9,513 nt of DNA from Comamonadaceae bacterium (GCA_947505995.1 CANNNB010000079.1:1-9513); one strand, 5' to 3'. Positions 1 through 6,829 are shown, counted from the stretch's first letter. A program made the numbers and translations. The notes: generated from the sequence alone by a model not told the origin.

Positions 1-1027
1 ACAAAAATTGAAGTGGCCTGAGTGCCTCTATGCGGATGCCATTGTTTTGACTGGCAGCCTCAAAGGTCAGCGAGGCTGCAATCCTGTTAAACATGCCATC
101 TTGTTTTAAGTTGTGTGTCATGAATTGAACTTGGTCCAAGCACATGTCTAGAACGTAGTGAATCCAGTTGACCAAGCCTGCTTGCGTTAAATTACCGCGG
201 CCATCGAGGTCACCACGCCGGTGTTCATCTGCTGCCTGCAACAATGATTTGTATTGCCCCTCGGTTCTGGCAAAACCACGCAAAGGCGACCAAAGACCTG
301 CTGACAGTTCCATGGCATTGAATAACAGATGCGTATGCAGTCGGCTGGTTCGGCCGTTGCCATCCAAGAAGGGATGTACCCAAGTCAATCGATGGTGGGC
401 TGCAGCTGCAGCGACGACACTGGCTTCGCCTTTGCGTACGTTCGAATAGGCGCCTTGCCACACCTTCAAAAATGAATCGAGAGATTCTGGCGCTGGCGCC
501 TCATGCAGACCAATCTGGACTTTTTGAGTTCTGAAAAAACCAGGCTTCATGACCGAGCCATCAGATTGCTTTAAATCTACGTCAGAAGCATGTGAAAACA
601 AGTGCCCATGAATTTGCTTCAAAGTTTCGAGTTGGTACAAATAGGCAAGAGGGTCCAGTTCTTTGCTCAATTGCTGCTCTGCCCACTGCTCGCACAAGAC
701 CTCAGCTTCAATGTGAGCCAAAGCCAAGCGTTGCTTTCTAGCAATGTCTGAGTTTTGGCTAAATTCTTGCGCCAAAGCCTGATCAATTTCGGAGGGGCGG
801 GTGTGCTGCCCTTCCATTTTGTTGGTGTAGTAAGAATTCATCTTGCGCAACAACGGGCGCAGGGCTCTTTTGCCTGAAGTGGGCAAGGCGCTCAGGTGGG
901 TTGCCTGCTTGATAAGTTGGCTGGCTTTTTCGTAAAGTGGCCCAGCGACATGCTCTGCTGGAAGCAATGGAAGGAACTGATCGGGATGATCGTATTGCGA
1001 GATTATTTTCTTATTTTTTTGCGTCAT
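1..1027 (-). CDS. Fic-domain protein, class II self-inhibited AMPylase-type (3' end outside window)
   Basis: Seen: an open frame of 342 codons from the ATG at 1027-1025 with no stop before the left edge, so the C-terminus lies outside. The core motif HPFLDGNGR is at residues 218-226, followed by T-S-R, matching the catalytic HxFx(D/E)GNGRxxR of Fic enzymes. A flap-like segment lies near residues 160-178 (MKPGFFRTQKVQIGLHEAP). Residues 68-73 read TNKMEG, which fits the inhibitory (S/T)xxxE(G/N) helix; this helix lies N-terminal to the Fic core, as in class II proteins. Family knowledge: Fic enzymes usually transfer AMP from ATP to a protein hydroxyl, and the inhibitory Glu blocks ATP binding until relieved. 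Many proteins of this architecture carry a C-terminal winged helix; the frame continues past the core (ending ...EALRPLQFL), but this part cannot be judged. No good Shine-Dalgarno precedes the ATG, and nearby upstream ATGs are out of frame and stop at once. Target unknown. No antitoxin-like partner is visible upstream; the downstream side is not visible. Confidence 0.93.
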   Translation of the reverse strand, partial: MTQKNKKIISQYDHPDQFLPLLPAEHVAGPLYEKASQLIKQATHLSALPTSGKRALRPLLRKMNSYYTNKMEGQHTRPSEIDQALAQEFSQNSDIARKQRLALAHIEAEVLCEQWAEQQLSKELDPLAYLYQLETLKQIHGHLFSHASDVDLKQSDGSVMKPGFFRTQKVQIGLHEAPAPESLDSFLKVWQGAYSNVRKGEASVVAAAAAHHRLTWVHPFLDGNGRTSRLHTHLLFNAMELSAGLWSPLRGFARTEGQYKSLLQAADEHRRGDLDGRGNLTQAGLVNWIHYVLDMCLDQVQFMTHNLKQDGMFNRIAASLTFEAASQNNGIRIEALRPLQFL

Positions 1028-1053
1028 TGCATTACCATAAATTGCCAATGAAA

Positions 1054-1066
1054 AATTCATAGAATT
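1054..1066. promoter_or_regulatory. Small dyad upstream of the Fic gene
   Basis: AATTC (1054-1058) and GAATT (1062-1066) form a perfect inverted repeat around ATA. It lies 26 bp upstream of the Fic ATG in AT-rich DNA, where an operator or promoter would be expected. A dyad this short and AT-rich can occur by chance, so this is a weak candidate. No convincing -35/-10 pair could be assigned around it. Confidence 0.22.
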
Positions 1067-1078
1067 ATGACTTTTCTG

Positions 1079-1092
1079 CGCATTTTAATGCG
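1079..1092. promoter_or_regulatory. Second dyad upstream of the Fic gene (CGCATT / AATGCG)
   Basis: CGCATT (1079-1084) and AATGCG (1087-1092) form a perfect inverted repeat with a 2-bp spacer. It starts 51 bp upstream of the Fic ATG, in the 158-bp gap that separates it from the ABC transporter. The spacer is too short for an RNA hairpin loop, so a DNA-level site for a dimeric regulator is the more natural reading. A CATAAT hexamer, resembling a -10 box on the minus strand, lies just downstream near 1066-1071, but no matching -35 was found. Candidate only. Confidence 0.28.
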
Positions 1093-1185
1093 ACTTTAAT
1101 TGACAAACTTTCACTGACGCATCCTACGCCTTTATTGGCATCAAGCAAGCCCTACTTGATAGATTGCAAGTCAATGAAGGCTGGA

Positions 1186-3009
1186 TTATTCCGTCGACTC
1201 GGTATTTTGCTGCAAAGCCCACATTTGAGCGTATCGGCCATTGAGTTGCAGCAGTTGGGCATGGTTGCCCCGTTCAATGATGTGCCCAGCTTCCATGACC
1301 AGTATTTCATGGGCATCTACCACCGTAGACAAGCGGTGGGCAATGACCAAGGTGGTTTTGTTTTGGGCCGCGCTGGCCAACTCAGCTTGAATGGCACGTT
1401 CATTGGCCGAGTCGAGTGCCGAGGTGGCTTCATCAAAAACCAAGATGGGCGGGTTTTTGAGCAGGGTTCGTGCAATGGCCACGCGCTGCTTTTCACCGCC
1501 CGAGAGTTTCAAGCCGCGTTCACCCACAGAGGTGGCGTAGCCTTTGGGTGTGGAGGCGATGAAATCGTGAATGCGTGCCGCTTTGGCCGCTGTTTCAATT
1601 TCTTCTTGCGTAGAACCCGTGCGACCATAGCCAATGTTGTAAGCCACCGTATCGTTGAACAGAACGGTGTCTTGCGGCACGATGCCCAATGCTTTGCGCA
1701 CACTGTGCTGTGTGACTTGGCGAATGTCTTGGCCATTGATGGTGATGCGCCCTTGCTGCACGTCATAGAAGCGAAACATCAAACGCGCCAGCGTCGATTT
1801 ACCAGAACCTGAAGGGCCCACTACCGCCACTGTTTTACCAGAGGGAATTTCAAAACTGATGTTGTGCAAAATGGGCCGGTCTGGCTCATAAGCAAAGGAC
1901 ACAGATTCAAATTTCAAAAGTGCACCGTTTTCACAATTCAAATCGGTGGCGTTGGGCACATCGGCCACTTCGCGTTCACGGTCCATGAGCACAAACATTT
2001 TGTCCAAGTCGGTCAAGCTTTGTTTGATTTCACGGTAGAGCACGCCCAAGAAATTCAGAGGGATGTAAAGTTGAATCATGAAGGCGTTGATCATGACCAA
2101 ATCGCCCAAGGTCATGCGCCCTTCCACCACACCTTGCGTGGCGCGCCACAGTATGGCTACCAAAGCTACTGCAATGATCAATTGTTGCCCGGTGTTGAGC
2201 AAGGACAAAGAGGTTTGCGATTTCAACCTTGCTTTGCGCAGTCGCTCCAAACTTTCGTCATACCGATTGGCCTCATAAGCTTCATTGCCAAAGTACTTCA
2301 CAGTTTCATAATTTAGCAATGAATCGATGGCTTTGGTGTGCGCTGCTGAATCAAATTCGTTGGCTTGTTTTCTGAAATGCGTTCGCCACTCCGTAATGCG
2401 CACTGTGAAGAAAATATAAAAACTCAATGCGGCCAGTGTGATCCAAGCAAACCATGCATCAAACTTGACAGCCAAAATGGTGAGCACCAGCGCCACCTCA
2501 ATCAAGGTGGGCACAATGCTGTAAAGCGAGTACGAAATAAGCGATTCAATGCCACGCACACCGCGTTCAATGTCTCGTGTCATGCCGCCTGTTTGACGGG
2601 CCAAATGGAAACGCAAACTCAGGGCATGCAAATGCTGAAAAGTCTCTAGTGCAATGGTGCGCGCCGCGCCTTGTGTGGCTTTGGCAAAAACCAATTCACG
2701 CAGTTCGGTGAAAGCAGAGGTCATGAGCCGCAGCGCACCATAGCCCACTAGCAAAGCCACAGGCACCACCAAGATTTGAATCGGGTCATTGGGCTTGAAG
2801 CTCATGGCATCGATCAAGTCTTTCAGCAACAAGGGCACGCTGACATTGGCCAATTTAGCGCCCACCATGAAAAGCAAGGCCGCAGCCACTCGCCATTTGT
2901 AGGTAAGCAAATAAGGCAGCAATCTTTTCAGGGTTCTGCTGTCTGAATCTTTGGGGGTGTTGGCAGCTGGGTTGGCTGCTGAAGGAGAGCTTTCACCGTG
3001 GTGGCGCAT
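1186..3009 (-). CDS. Atm1/ABCB7-type ABC exporter (fused permease and ATPase)
   Basis: A 607-residue half-transporter, expected to act as a homodimer in the inner membrane. The N-terminal half has about six hydrophobic segments (near residues 38-60, 79-99, 157-177, 184-204, 273-293, 302-324). The C-terminal half is a complete ATPase: Walker A GPSGSGKST 398-406, Q-loop Q446, signature LSGGEKQR 502-509, Walker B ILVFDE 522-527, H-loop H558. The Atm1 assignment rests on TEWRTHFRK (206-214), NYETVKYFGNE (233-243) and NTGQ (272-275), which match segments lining the glutathione-binding region in Atm1-family structures. Known members export glutathione conjugates, glutathione-bound sulfur/iron-sulfur species or metal-thiol complexes; the substrate here is not shown. 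Start choice: a TTG three codons upstream (3018) also opens the frame, but the ATG at 3009 is preferred; neither has a clear Shine-Dalgarno. The 107-bp gap to the thioesterase leaves it open whether this gene is cotranscribed or has its own promoter. Confidence 0.94.
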   Translation of the reverse strand: MRHHGESSPSAANPAANTPKDSDSRTLKRLLPYLLTYKWRVAAALLFMVGAKLANVSVPLLLKDLIDAMSFKPNDPIQILVVPVALLVGYGALRLMTSAFTELRELVFAKATQGAARTIALETFQHLHALSLRFHLARQTGGMTRDIERGVRGIESLISYSLYSIVPTLIEVALVLTILAVKFDAWFAWITLAALSFYIFFTVRITEWRTHFRKQANEFDSAAHTKAIDSLLNYETVKYFGNEAYEANRYDESLERLRKARLKSQTSLSLLNTGQQLIIAVALVAILWRATQGVVEGRMTLGDLVMINAFMIQLYIPLNFLGVLYREIKQSLTDLDKMFVLMDREREVADVPNATDLNCENGALLKFESVSFAYEPDRPILHNISFEIPSGKTVAVVGPSGSGKSTLARLMFRFYDVQQGRITINGQDIRQVTQHSVRKALGIVPQDTVLFNDTVAYNIGYGRTGSTQEEIETAAKAARIHDFIASTPKGYATSVGERGLKLSGGEKQRVAIARTLLKNPPILVFDEATSALDSANERAIQAELASAAQNKTTLVIAHRLSTVVDAHEILVMEAGHIIERGNHAQLLQLNGRYAQMWALQQNTESTE

Positions 3010-3116
3010 GTAACACAATCTGAATCAAAATCAAGCTGACATTGTGCACCTGTCTAAGAGGGCACCCGAATACGGCATGCACAGCAGGGTTTGCGCGCTT
3101 CCAAAATGCTGGCACT

Positions 3117-3608
3117 TTAAGAAGTGAGATAAGCAGCCGTGCCCGTTGACAGCAATTTGCCATCGGCACTGCGAAATTCCATACGGGCATTGCCAACTCG
3201 AGCGCCCACCCGAACCGCTTCGGCATGGATGGTGAACTGCTCCCCAATCCCTGGTCGGAGAAAATCGATTCGCAAGTCAATGGTGCTGTGGCGTGTAAAG
3301 CGCTCTAAGCGTTTGGCTACGGGCTCATCCATGTGCTTGGCACCTAAAGCGGCCATGACCGCCAAACTGCCCATGGCATCGAGGACAGCACTGATAACAC
3401 CACCGTGAATGCGGTGATAGGCAAAGTGCCCAACCAACTCTGGCTTCATGGCCAAGCTAGCCACAATGCCTGTGGCCTTGACGCTGCGAACCTTCAGGCC
3501 CATCCACTGATTAAAGAGTATTTTCTCTTCGTAAATATCGTGCAAGGCTGCAATGAACTCTGGCTCAAATTCAACATCCGTGGGAAGGTCTGAGCGCGAG
3601 GAAGTCAT
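3117..3608 (-). CDS. Hotdog-fold thioesterase, PaaI/YigI-like
   Basis: A 163-residue protein from the ATG at 3608. Residues 66-78 read RIHGGVISAVLDA; the HGG followed by Asp (H68-G69-G70, D77) is the central helix and active-site region typical of PaaI-type hotdog acyl-CoA thioesterases. The rest (VGHFAYH before it; a strand-rich half with TIDLRIDFLRPG after it) also fits one hotdog domain, and length is normal for the family. The likely role is hydrolysis of acyl-CoA to free acid and CoA in the cytosol, as a tetramer or dimer of dimers. The frame opens further upstream at a GTG (3689), but that extension would overlap the crotonase gene by 56 bp and adds 27 residues unlike the family, so the ATG is chosen. 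It starts 25 bp after the crotonase stop and is probably the last gene of the acyl-CoA operon. Acyl chain preference cannot be read from sequence. Confidence 0.88.
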   Translation of the reverse strand: MTSSRSDLPTDVEFEPEFIAALHDIYEEKILFNQWMGLKVRSVKATGIVASLAMKPELVGHFAYHRIHGGVISAVLDAMGSLAVMAALGAKHMDEPVAKRLERFTRHSTIDLRIDFLRPGIGEQFTIHAEAVRVGARVGNARMEFRSADGKLLSTGTAAYLTS

Positions 3609-3633
3609 GGAAGGTCTAAGTTGGCAGAGGAAC

Positions 3634-4398
3634 TTAGATTTTAGAGAAATCTGGCTTGCGTTTTTCCATGAAGGCACCAAAGGCCTCACGAGCAGCAGGC
3701 TCAGCGAGCATGCGCCTGAAACTTTGCCCTTCCTCGCCCATGCGTTCGATCATGACCTTGGATTGCCCGCCCTTCATCAAACGCTTGGTTTCTATCAAAG
3801 CAGACAAAGGCTTGGCTGCCATTTTCTTGGCTTGAGCCTGGGCATAGCCATTGACTTCGGTGGGGGGTACCACACGGTTGACCAGACCAATTTCCAGAGC
3901 GGCCTCAGCGAAGAAGGCCTCACCCAGCAGCAAAGCTTCGGCAGCGCGGTGGTAGCCAAACATTTGCGGCGCCAGCATGCTCGATGCAAATTCAGGGCAC
4001 AAGCCTAGATTGACAAATGGCATGGAAAAAGCGGCGTTGTCGCCGGCATAGACCAAGTCGCAGTGAAACAGCAAGGTGGTTCCAATGCCAACAGCAGGCC
4101 CTGCAACCGCTGCAATGACAGGTTTTTCAAACATGGTTAGGGCTCGCATGAAATGAAAAACCGGTGAATCAACGGTGGAGGGCGGCTTGTTCAAAAAATC
4201 GCCAATGTCATTGCCCGCGCTGAAAATACTTTCGTGACCCTGAATGACCAAAACACGGATTGCGGGATCGGCTTGAGCTTGGTCAACGGCTTGAGCCATG
4301 ACGGCATACATGTCACCCGTGATGGAGTTCTTTTTCTCTAATCGGTTGAAGGTGAGGGTCATGACCCCTGCGTCGATGTGGGTCAAAATATCTGACAT
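3634..4398 (-). CDS. Crotonase-family protein, probable delta3,delta2-enoyl-CoA isomerase
   Basis: A 254-residue crotonase. The first oxyanion-hole region is FSAGNDIGDF (59-68) and the second is in the VAGPAVGIGT segment (98-107). The two catalytic glutamates of true enoyl-CoA hydratases (E144 and E164 in the rat enzyme) appear to be missing: the aligned positions fall in GIGTTL and SMPFVNLG, with Thr and Phe by my reading. Instead the protein has PFVNLGLCPEFASS (127-140), resembling the PFxxLGxxPExxSS segment of ECI2/Eci1-type isomerases, whose catalytic base is the Glu here numbered E136. The expected reaction is a double-bond shift from 3-enoyl-CoA to trans-2-enoyl-CoA in unsaturated fatty-acid breakdown. 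Such genes are routinely labelled enoyl-CoA hydratase. It sits 60 bp after the DUF2147 gene and 25 bp before the thioesterase. ATG start at 4398, with GAAAGAAG about 8-15 nt upstream as a loose ribosome site. Family certain; isomerase activity is inference. Confidence 0.9.
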   Translation of the reverse strand: MSDILTHIDAGVMTLTFNRLEKKNSITGDMYAVMAQAVDQAQADPAIRVLVIQGHESIFSAGNDIGDFLNKPPSTVDSPVFHFMRALTMFEKPVIAAVAGPAVGIGTTLLFHCDLVYAGDNAAFSMPFVNLGLCPEFASSMLAPQMFGYHRAAEALLLGEAFFAEAALEIGLVNRVVPPTEVNGYAQAQAKKMAAKPLSALIETKRLMKGGQSKVMIERMGEEGQSFRRMLAEPAAREAFGAFMEKRKPDFSKI

Positions 4399-4408
4399 GG
4401 CGATGCTT

Positions 4409-4420
4409 CTTTCAAAAATT
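4409..4420 (-). promoter_or_regulatory. Leader motif AATTTTTGAAAG before the crotonase gene
   Basis: The 12-base string AATTTTTGAAAG ends 10 nt upstream of the crotonase ATG. The same 12 bases precede the acyl-CoA dehydrogenase start at 6775-6786. GAAAG can act as a weak Shine-Dalgarno, and the U-rich stretch before it resembles S1-assisted ribosome sites. Function inferred. Confidence 0.35.
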
Positions 4421-4458
4421 AGGAATGGGTTAAGGAGACTCTGAGCAAGTCGGCCCCT

Positions 4459-4917
4459 TTAAGGAACGCGCACCCAAGTCTGAGTTCGGCCAATAGGGCC
4501 GAATGAACCGCGCACTTCTAACTTGGCTCCGTTTTCAATGGGCGTTAAGCGCAAGGCATAGGTTTTGCCATTTTCTGGATCTAGAATTTCACCGTCTTCC
4601 CAAACGTTTTTGCCACTGGCTTTTTTAGCGCCACGAATGATTTCTAAGCCAACCACCGGCTGGTTCTTGCGATCATCGCTGCACTTGTCGCACTTCGCAG
4701 CAGGATCTGCATCTTTGCGAAGAACCTTTTCTACACGCCCCTTCATCACACCTTGTTGCTCAAAAATGATCACCATGCTTTTGAGTTCCCCCGTTTTCTC
4801 ATCCAAGGTATGCCACTGGCCCACAGGCGAATTGGCAAGAGCCCAAGGGGTCATGAAACATGAAAGCATCAGCGCACTGATTTTCAAAAGGCGAGTTGTG
4901 AAGTTGTTTGTAGTCAT
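4459..4917 (-). CDS. Exported DUF2147 protein
   Basis: A 152-residue protein of a family without an established biochemical role. Residues 1-28 look like a Sec signal peptide: R9 and K12, a hydrophobic core LLKISALMLSCFM, then a signal-peptidase-like end ALA before N29. C20 lies in the core, but MLSC is a poor lipobox, so a soluble periplasmic protein is favoured over a lipoprotein. The mature part starts SPVGQW, has a C-x-x-C pair (C76, C79) in a stretch rich in charged residues, then GKNVWEDGEILDPENGKTY (102-120) and a closing GRTQTWVR (143-150); these are the conserved DUF2147 blocks. Length is normal. The family is thought to form a small beta-rich barrel; no catalytic residues can be pointed to. 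It lies 39 bp after the acyl-CoA dehydrogenase and 60 bp before the crotonase, so it is probably cotranscribed with cytoplasmic acyl-CoA enzymes although it is exported. ATG at 4917 is the only sensible start because it precedes the signal peptide. Confidence 0.9.
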   Translation of the reverse strand: MTTNNFTTRLLKISALMLSCFMTPWALANSPVGQWHTLDEKTGELKSMVIIFEQQGVMKGRVEKVLRKDADPAAKCDKCSDDRKNQPVVGLEIIRGAKKASGKNVWEDGEILDPENGKTYALRLTPIENGAKLEVRGSFGPIGRTQTWVRVP

Positions 4918-4956
4918 AGGTCAATCCAAATAAAGGGAAATTCGATCCATTGTCGT

Positions 4957-6768
4957 TCAGGCCAAGGCCAAATCGGTGTCCATTAAAACATCGGCACCAG
5001 ACCGTGCTGTGTTCATCAAGCTCAAGGTCTCTGGCAACAAGCGTGCAAAGTAAAAACGTGCTGTTTGCAATTTGGCTTTGTAGAACGGGTCGGGGCGCTG
5101 AGCATCCTCCTCGGCAGCTGCAATTTTTGCCAAGGCCACTTGCGCCATGCGCGCCCAAAAGTAAGCAAACACCAAGTGACCAGCTACCCGCAAATAATCG
5201 ACAGAAGCAGCGCCCACTTCATCGGCATTGCCCATGGCCTTCATGCCAATTTCGGTGGTGAATTGCGTCATTTTTTGACCTAAATCTGCCAACGGTTTGA
5301 TGAACTCGGCCATGGCTTCATTGCCCATTTCTTGGGCCACCAACTTGCCAATCAATTTGCCAAATTTTTGCAAACTCGCACCTTGATTGCCAAGCACCTT
5401 GCGACCCAACAAATCAAGTGACTGAATGCCATTGGTGCCTTCGTAAATCATGTTGATGCGCGCATCGCGCACATACTGCTCCATGCCCCACTCTTTGATG
5501 TAACCATGACCTCCAAAGACTTGCTGGCACATGGTGGTGGCCTGAAAACCATTGTCAGTTAAGAAAGCCTTCACGATGGGTGTCAAAAGCGCCAGAATTT
5601 CTGCAGAATCGGCGCGAACCTTTTCATCGGGGTGGTTCAATTCTTTGTCGATAAGCAAGGCGCCATAGCACGCCAAGGCACGGCCACCTTCGGCATAGGC
5701 CTTGGCGGTCAGAAGCATGCGCCTCACATCGGGGTGAACCAAAATGGGATCGGCTGGCTTGGAGGGCGCTTTCACGCCCGACAGGCTGCGCATTTGAATG
5801 CGATCTTTGGCATAAGCCAAGGCGTTTTGATAGGCCACTTCTGTCAAGCCCAAAGACTGATTGCCTACGCCCAATCGCGCGCCGTTCATCATGACAAACA
5901 TGGCGGCCAAACCTTTGTTGGGCTGGCCCACCATGACACCTGCCGCACCGTCTAGCACCATCTGGCAAGTGGCATTGCCATGAATGCCCATCTTGTGTTC
6001 CAAACCGCCACAGTAAATGCCATTGCGCTCACCCACAGTGCCATCAGCGTTCACGTTGAATTTAGGAACGACAAACAAGCTAATGCCCTTGCTGCCCACG
6101 GGCGCGTCTGGCAAACGAGCCAACACCAAGTGAACAATGTTGGCTGCCAAGTCGTGCTCGCCCGCACTGATGAAAATCTTCTGGCCTGTAAGACGGTAGG
6201 TGCCATCGGCTTGGGGCTCGGCCTTGGTGCGAAGCATGCCCAAATCAGTTCCACAGTGGGGTTCGGTCAGGCACATGGTGCCTGTCCACTCGCCGCTGGT
6301 GAGTTTGGGCAAGTACATCTCTTTTTGTTCTTTAGAGCCATGTGCTGACAAGCAAGCATGCGCACCGTGCGACAAACCAGGGTACATGGTCCAAGCTTGA
6401 TTGGCAGAGTTCAGCATTTCAAAGAAACATTGATTTACCACAAAGGGCAAGCCTTGGCCGCCATATTCTTCTTGCGCGCTGAGCGCTGCCCAACCACCTT
6501 CCACGTATTTTTCATAGGCTTCTTTGAAACCTGCAGGTGCCTTCACTTCATGCGTATCGCGATCCAATGTGCAGCCCTCTTCATCGCCAGACACATTCAA
6601 GGGAAACACCACTTCTGCCGCAAATTTACCGCCCTCCTCCAACACCGCATTGATGGTGTCAGCATCGGTTTCAGCATGCTTGGGCATGGCTTTCAATTCA
6701 TTTTCCAAATCGAGCAATTCATGCAACACGAATTGAAGATCACGCAGGGGTGGGACGTAGCTTGGCAT
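4957..6768 (-). CDS. Acyl-CoA dehydrogenase with C-terminal extension (~600-residue class)
   Basis: A 603-residue FAD enzyme of the longer acyl-CoA dehydrogenase class. Order seen: a short N-terminal block (YVPPLRDLQFVLHELLDLE, 4-22) typical of this class; alpha-helical and beta domains with the FAD/substrate signature CLTEPHCGTDLG (166-177); a C-terminal catalytic domain with QVFGGHGYIKEWGMEQYVRD (416-435); the catalytic base expected at E443 in IYEGTNGIQ (441-449); then a helical extension (about 465-600) ending RSGADVLMDTDLALA. It would oxidise acyl-CoA to trans-2-enoyl-CoA, passing electrons to electron-transfer flavoprotein. Substrate is open: the class includes long-chain fatty acyl-CoA enzymes and the 3-methylmercaptopropionyl-CoA dehydrogenase DmdC. 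The neighbouring crotonase lacks the hydratase glutamates, which argues against a DmdC/DmdD pair here. The ATG at 6768 has GAAAG six nt upstream and begins the family's N-terminal block. It follows the TetR gene by 61 bp with no visible terminator, so both are probably read together. Confidence 0.95.
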   Translation of the reverse strand: MPSYVPPLRDLQFVLHELLDLENELKAMPKHAETDADTINAVLEEGGKFAAEVVFPLNVSGDEEGCTLDRDTHEVKAPAGFKEAYEKYVEGGWAALSAQEEYGGQGLPFVVNQCFFEMLNSANQAWTMYPGLSHGAHACLSAHGSKEQKEMYLPKLTSGEWTGTMCLTEPHCGTDLGMLRTKAEPQADGTYRLTGQKIFISAGEHDLAANIVHLVLARLPDAPVGSKGISLFVVPKFNVNADGTVGERNGIYCGGLEHKMGIHGNATCQMVLDGAAGVMVGQPNKGLAAMFVMMNGARLGVGNQSLGLTEVAYQNALAYAKDRIQMRSLSGVKAPSKPADPILVHPDVRRMLLTAKAYAEGGRALACYGALLIDKELNHPDEKVRADSAEILALLTPIVKAFLTDNGFQATTMCQQVFGGHGYIKEWGMEQYVRDARINMIYEGTNGIQSLDLLGRKVLGNQGASLQKFGKLIGKLVAQEMGNEAMAEFIKPLADLGQKMTQFTTEIGMKAMGNADEVGAASVDYLRVAGHLVFAYFWARMAQVALAKIAAAEEDAQRPDPFYKAKLQTARFYFARLLPETLSLMNTARSGADVLMDTDLALA

Positions 6769-6774
6769 GGTTGA

Positions 6775-6786
6775 CTTTCAAAAATT
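6775..6786 (-). promoter_or_regulatory. Leader motif AATTTTTGAAAG before the acyl-CoA dehydrogenase gene
   Basis: Identical in 12 bases to the site at 4409-4420 and ending 6 nt upstream of the ATG. GAAAG is suitably placed to act as the ribosome binding site; the AT-rich half may help unstructured ribosome entry. The identity may reflect a preferred local translation signal or chance. Confidence 0.4.
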
Positions 6787-6829
6787 CAATGCAATTTAAA
6801 GAGTTGAGATGTTGAGTAGGGCGGGAATA

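Noticed and set aside
168..461. Short frames on both strands inside the Fic region
   Set aside because: They overlap the Fic catalytic motif in other frames and have no recognisable content. The long uninterrupted Fic frame explains the region.
1140..1160. ATCAAG/CTTGAT hairpin after the ABC gene as a terminator
   Set aside because: The stem is only 6 bp, AT-rich, with a 9-nt loop and no T-run on the minus strand. It does not qualify as a rho-independent terminator.
1135..1812. 225-codon open frame on the plus strand opposite the ABC transporter ATPase domain
   Set aside because: It lies fully antisense to a well-supported ATPase, its product shows no recognisable domain, and there is no Shine-Dalgarno or promoter. 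It is a shadow of the codon usage on the other strand.
1864..2316. 150-codon plus-strand frame opposite the ABC permease domain
   Set aside because: Antisense shadow; no domain and no start signals.
2993..3280. 95-codon minus-strand frame spanning the gap between thioesterase and ABC genes
   Set aside because: It overlaps both real genes in another frame, and its product resembles nothing. The 107-bp gap is better read as non-coding.
3609..3689. N-terminal extension of the thioesterase from a GTG start at 3689
   Set aside because: It would overlap the crotonase gene by 56 bp, and the extra residues do not fit the hotdog family. The ATG at 3608, 25 bp after the crotonase stop, is more natural.
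3553..4008. 151-codon plus-strand frame opposite the crotonase
   Set aside because: Antisense to a gene with clear crotonase motifs; no independent support.
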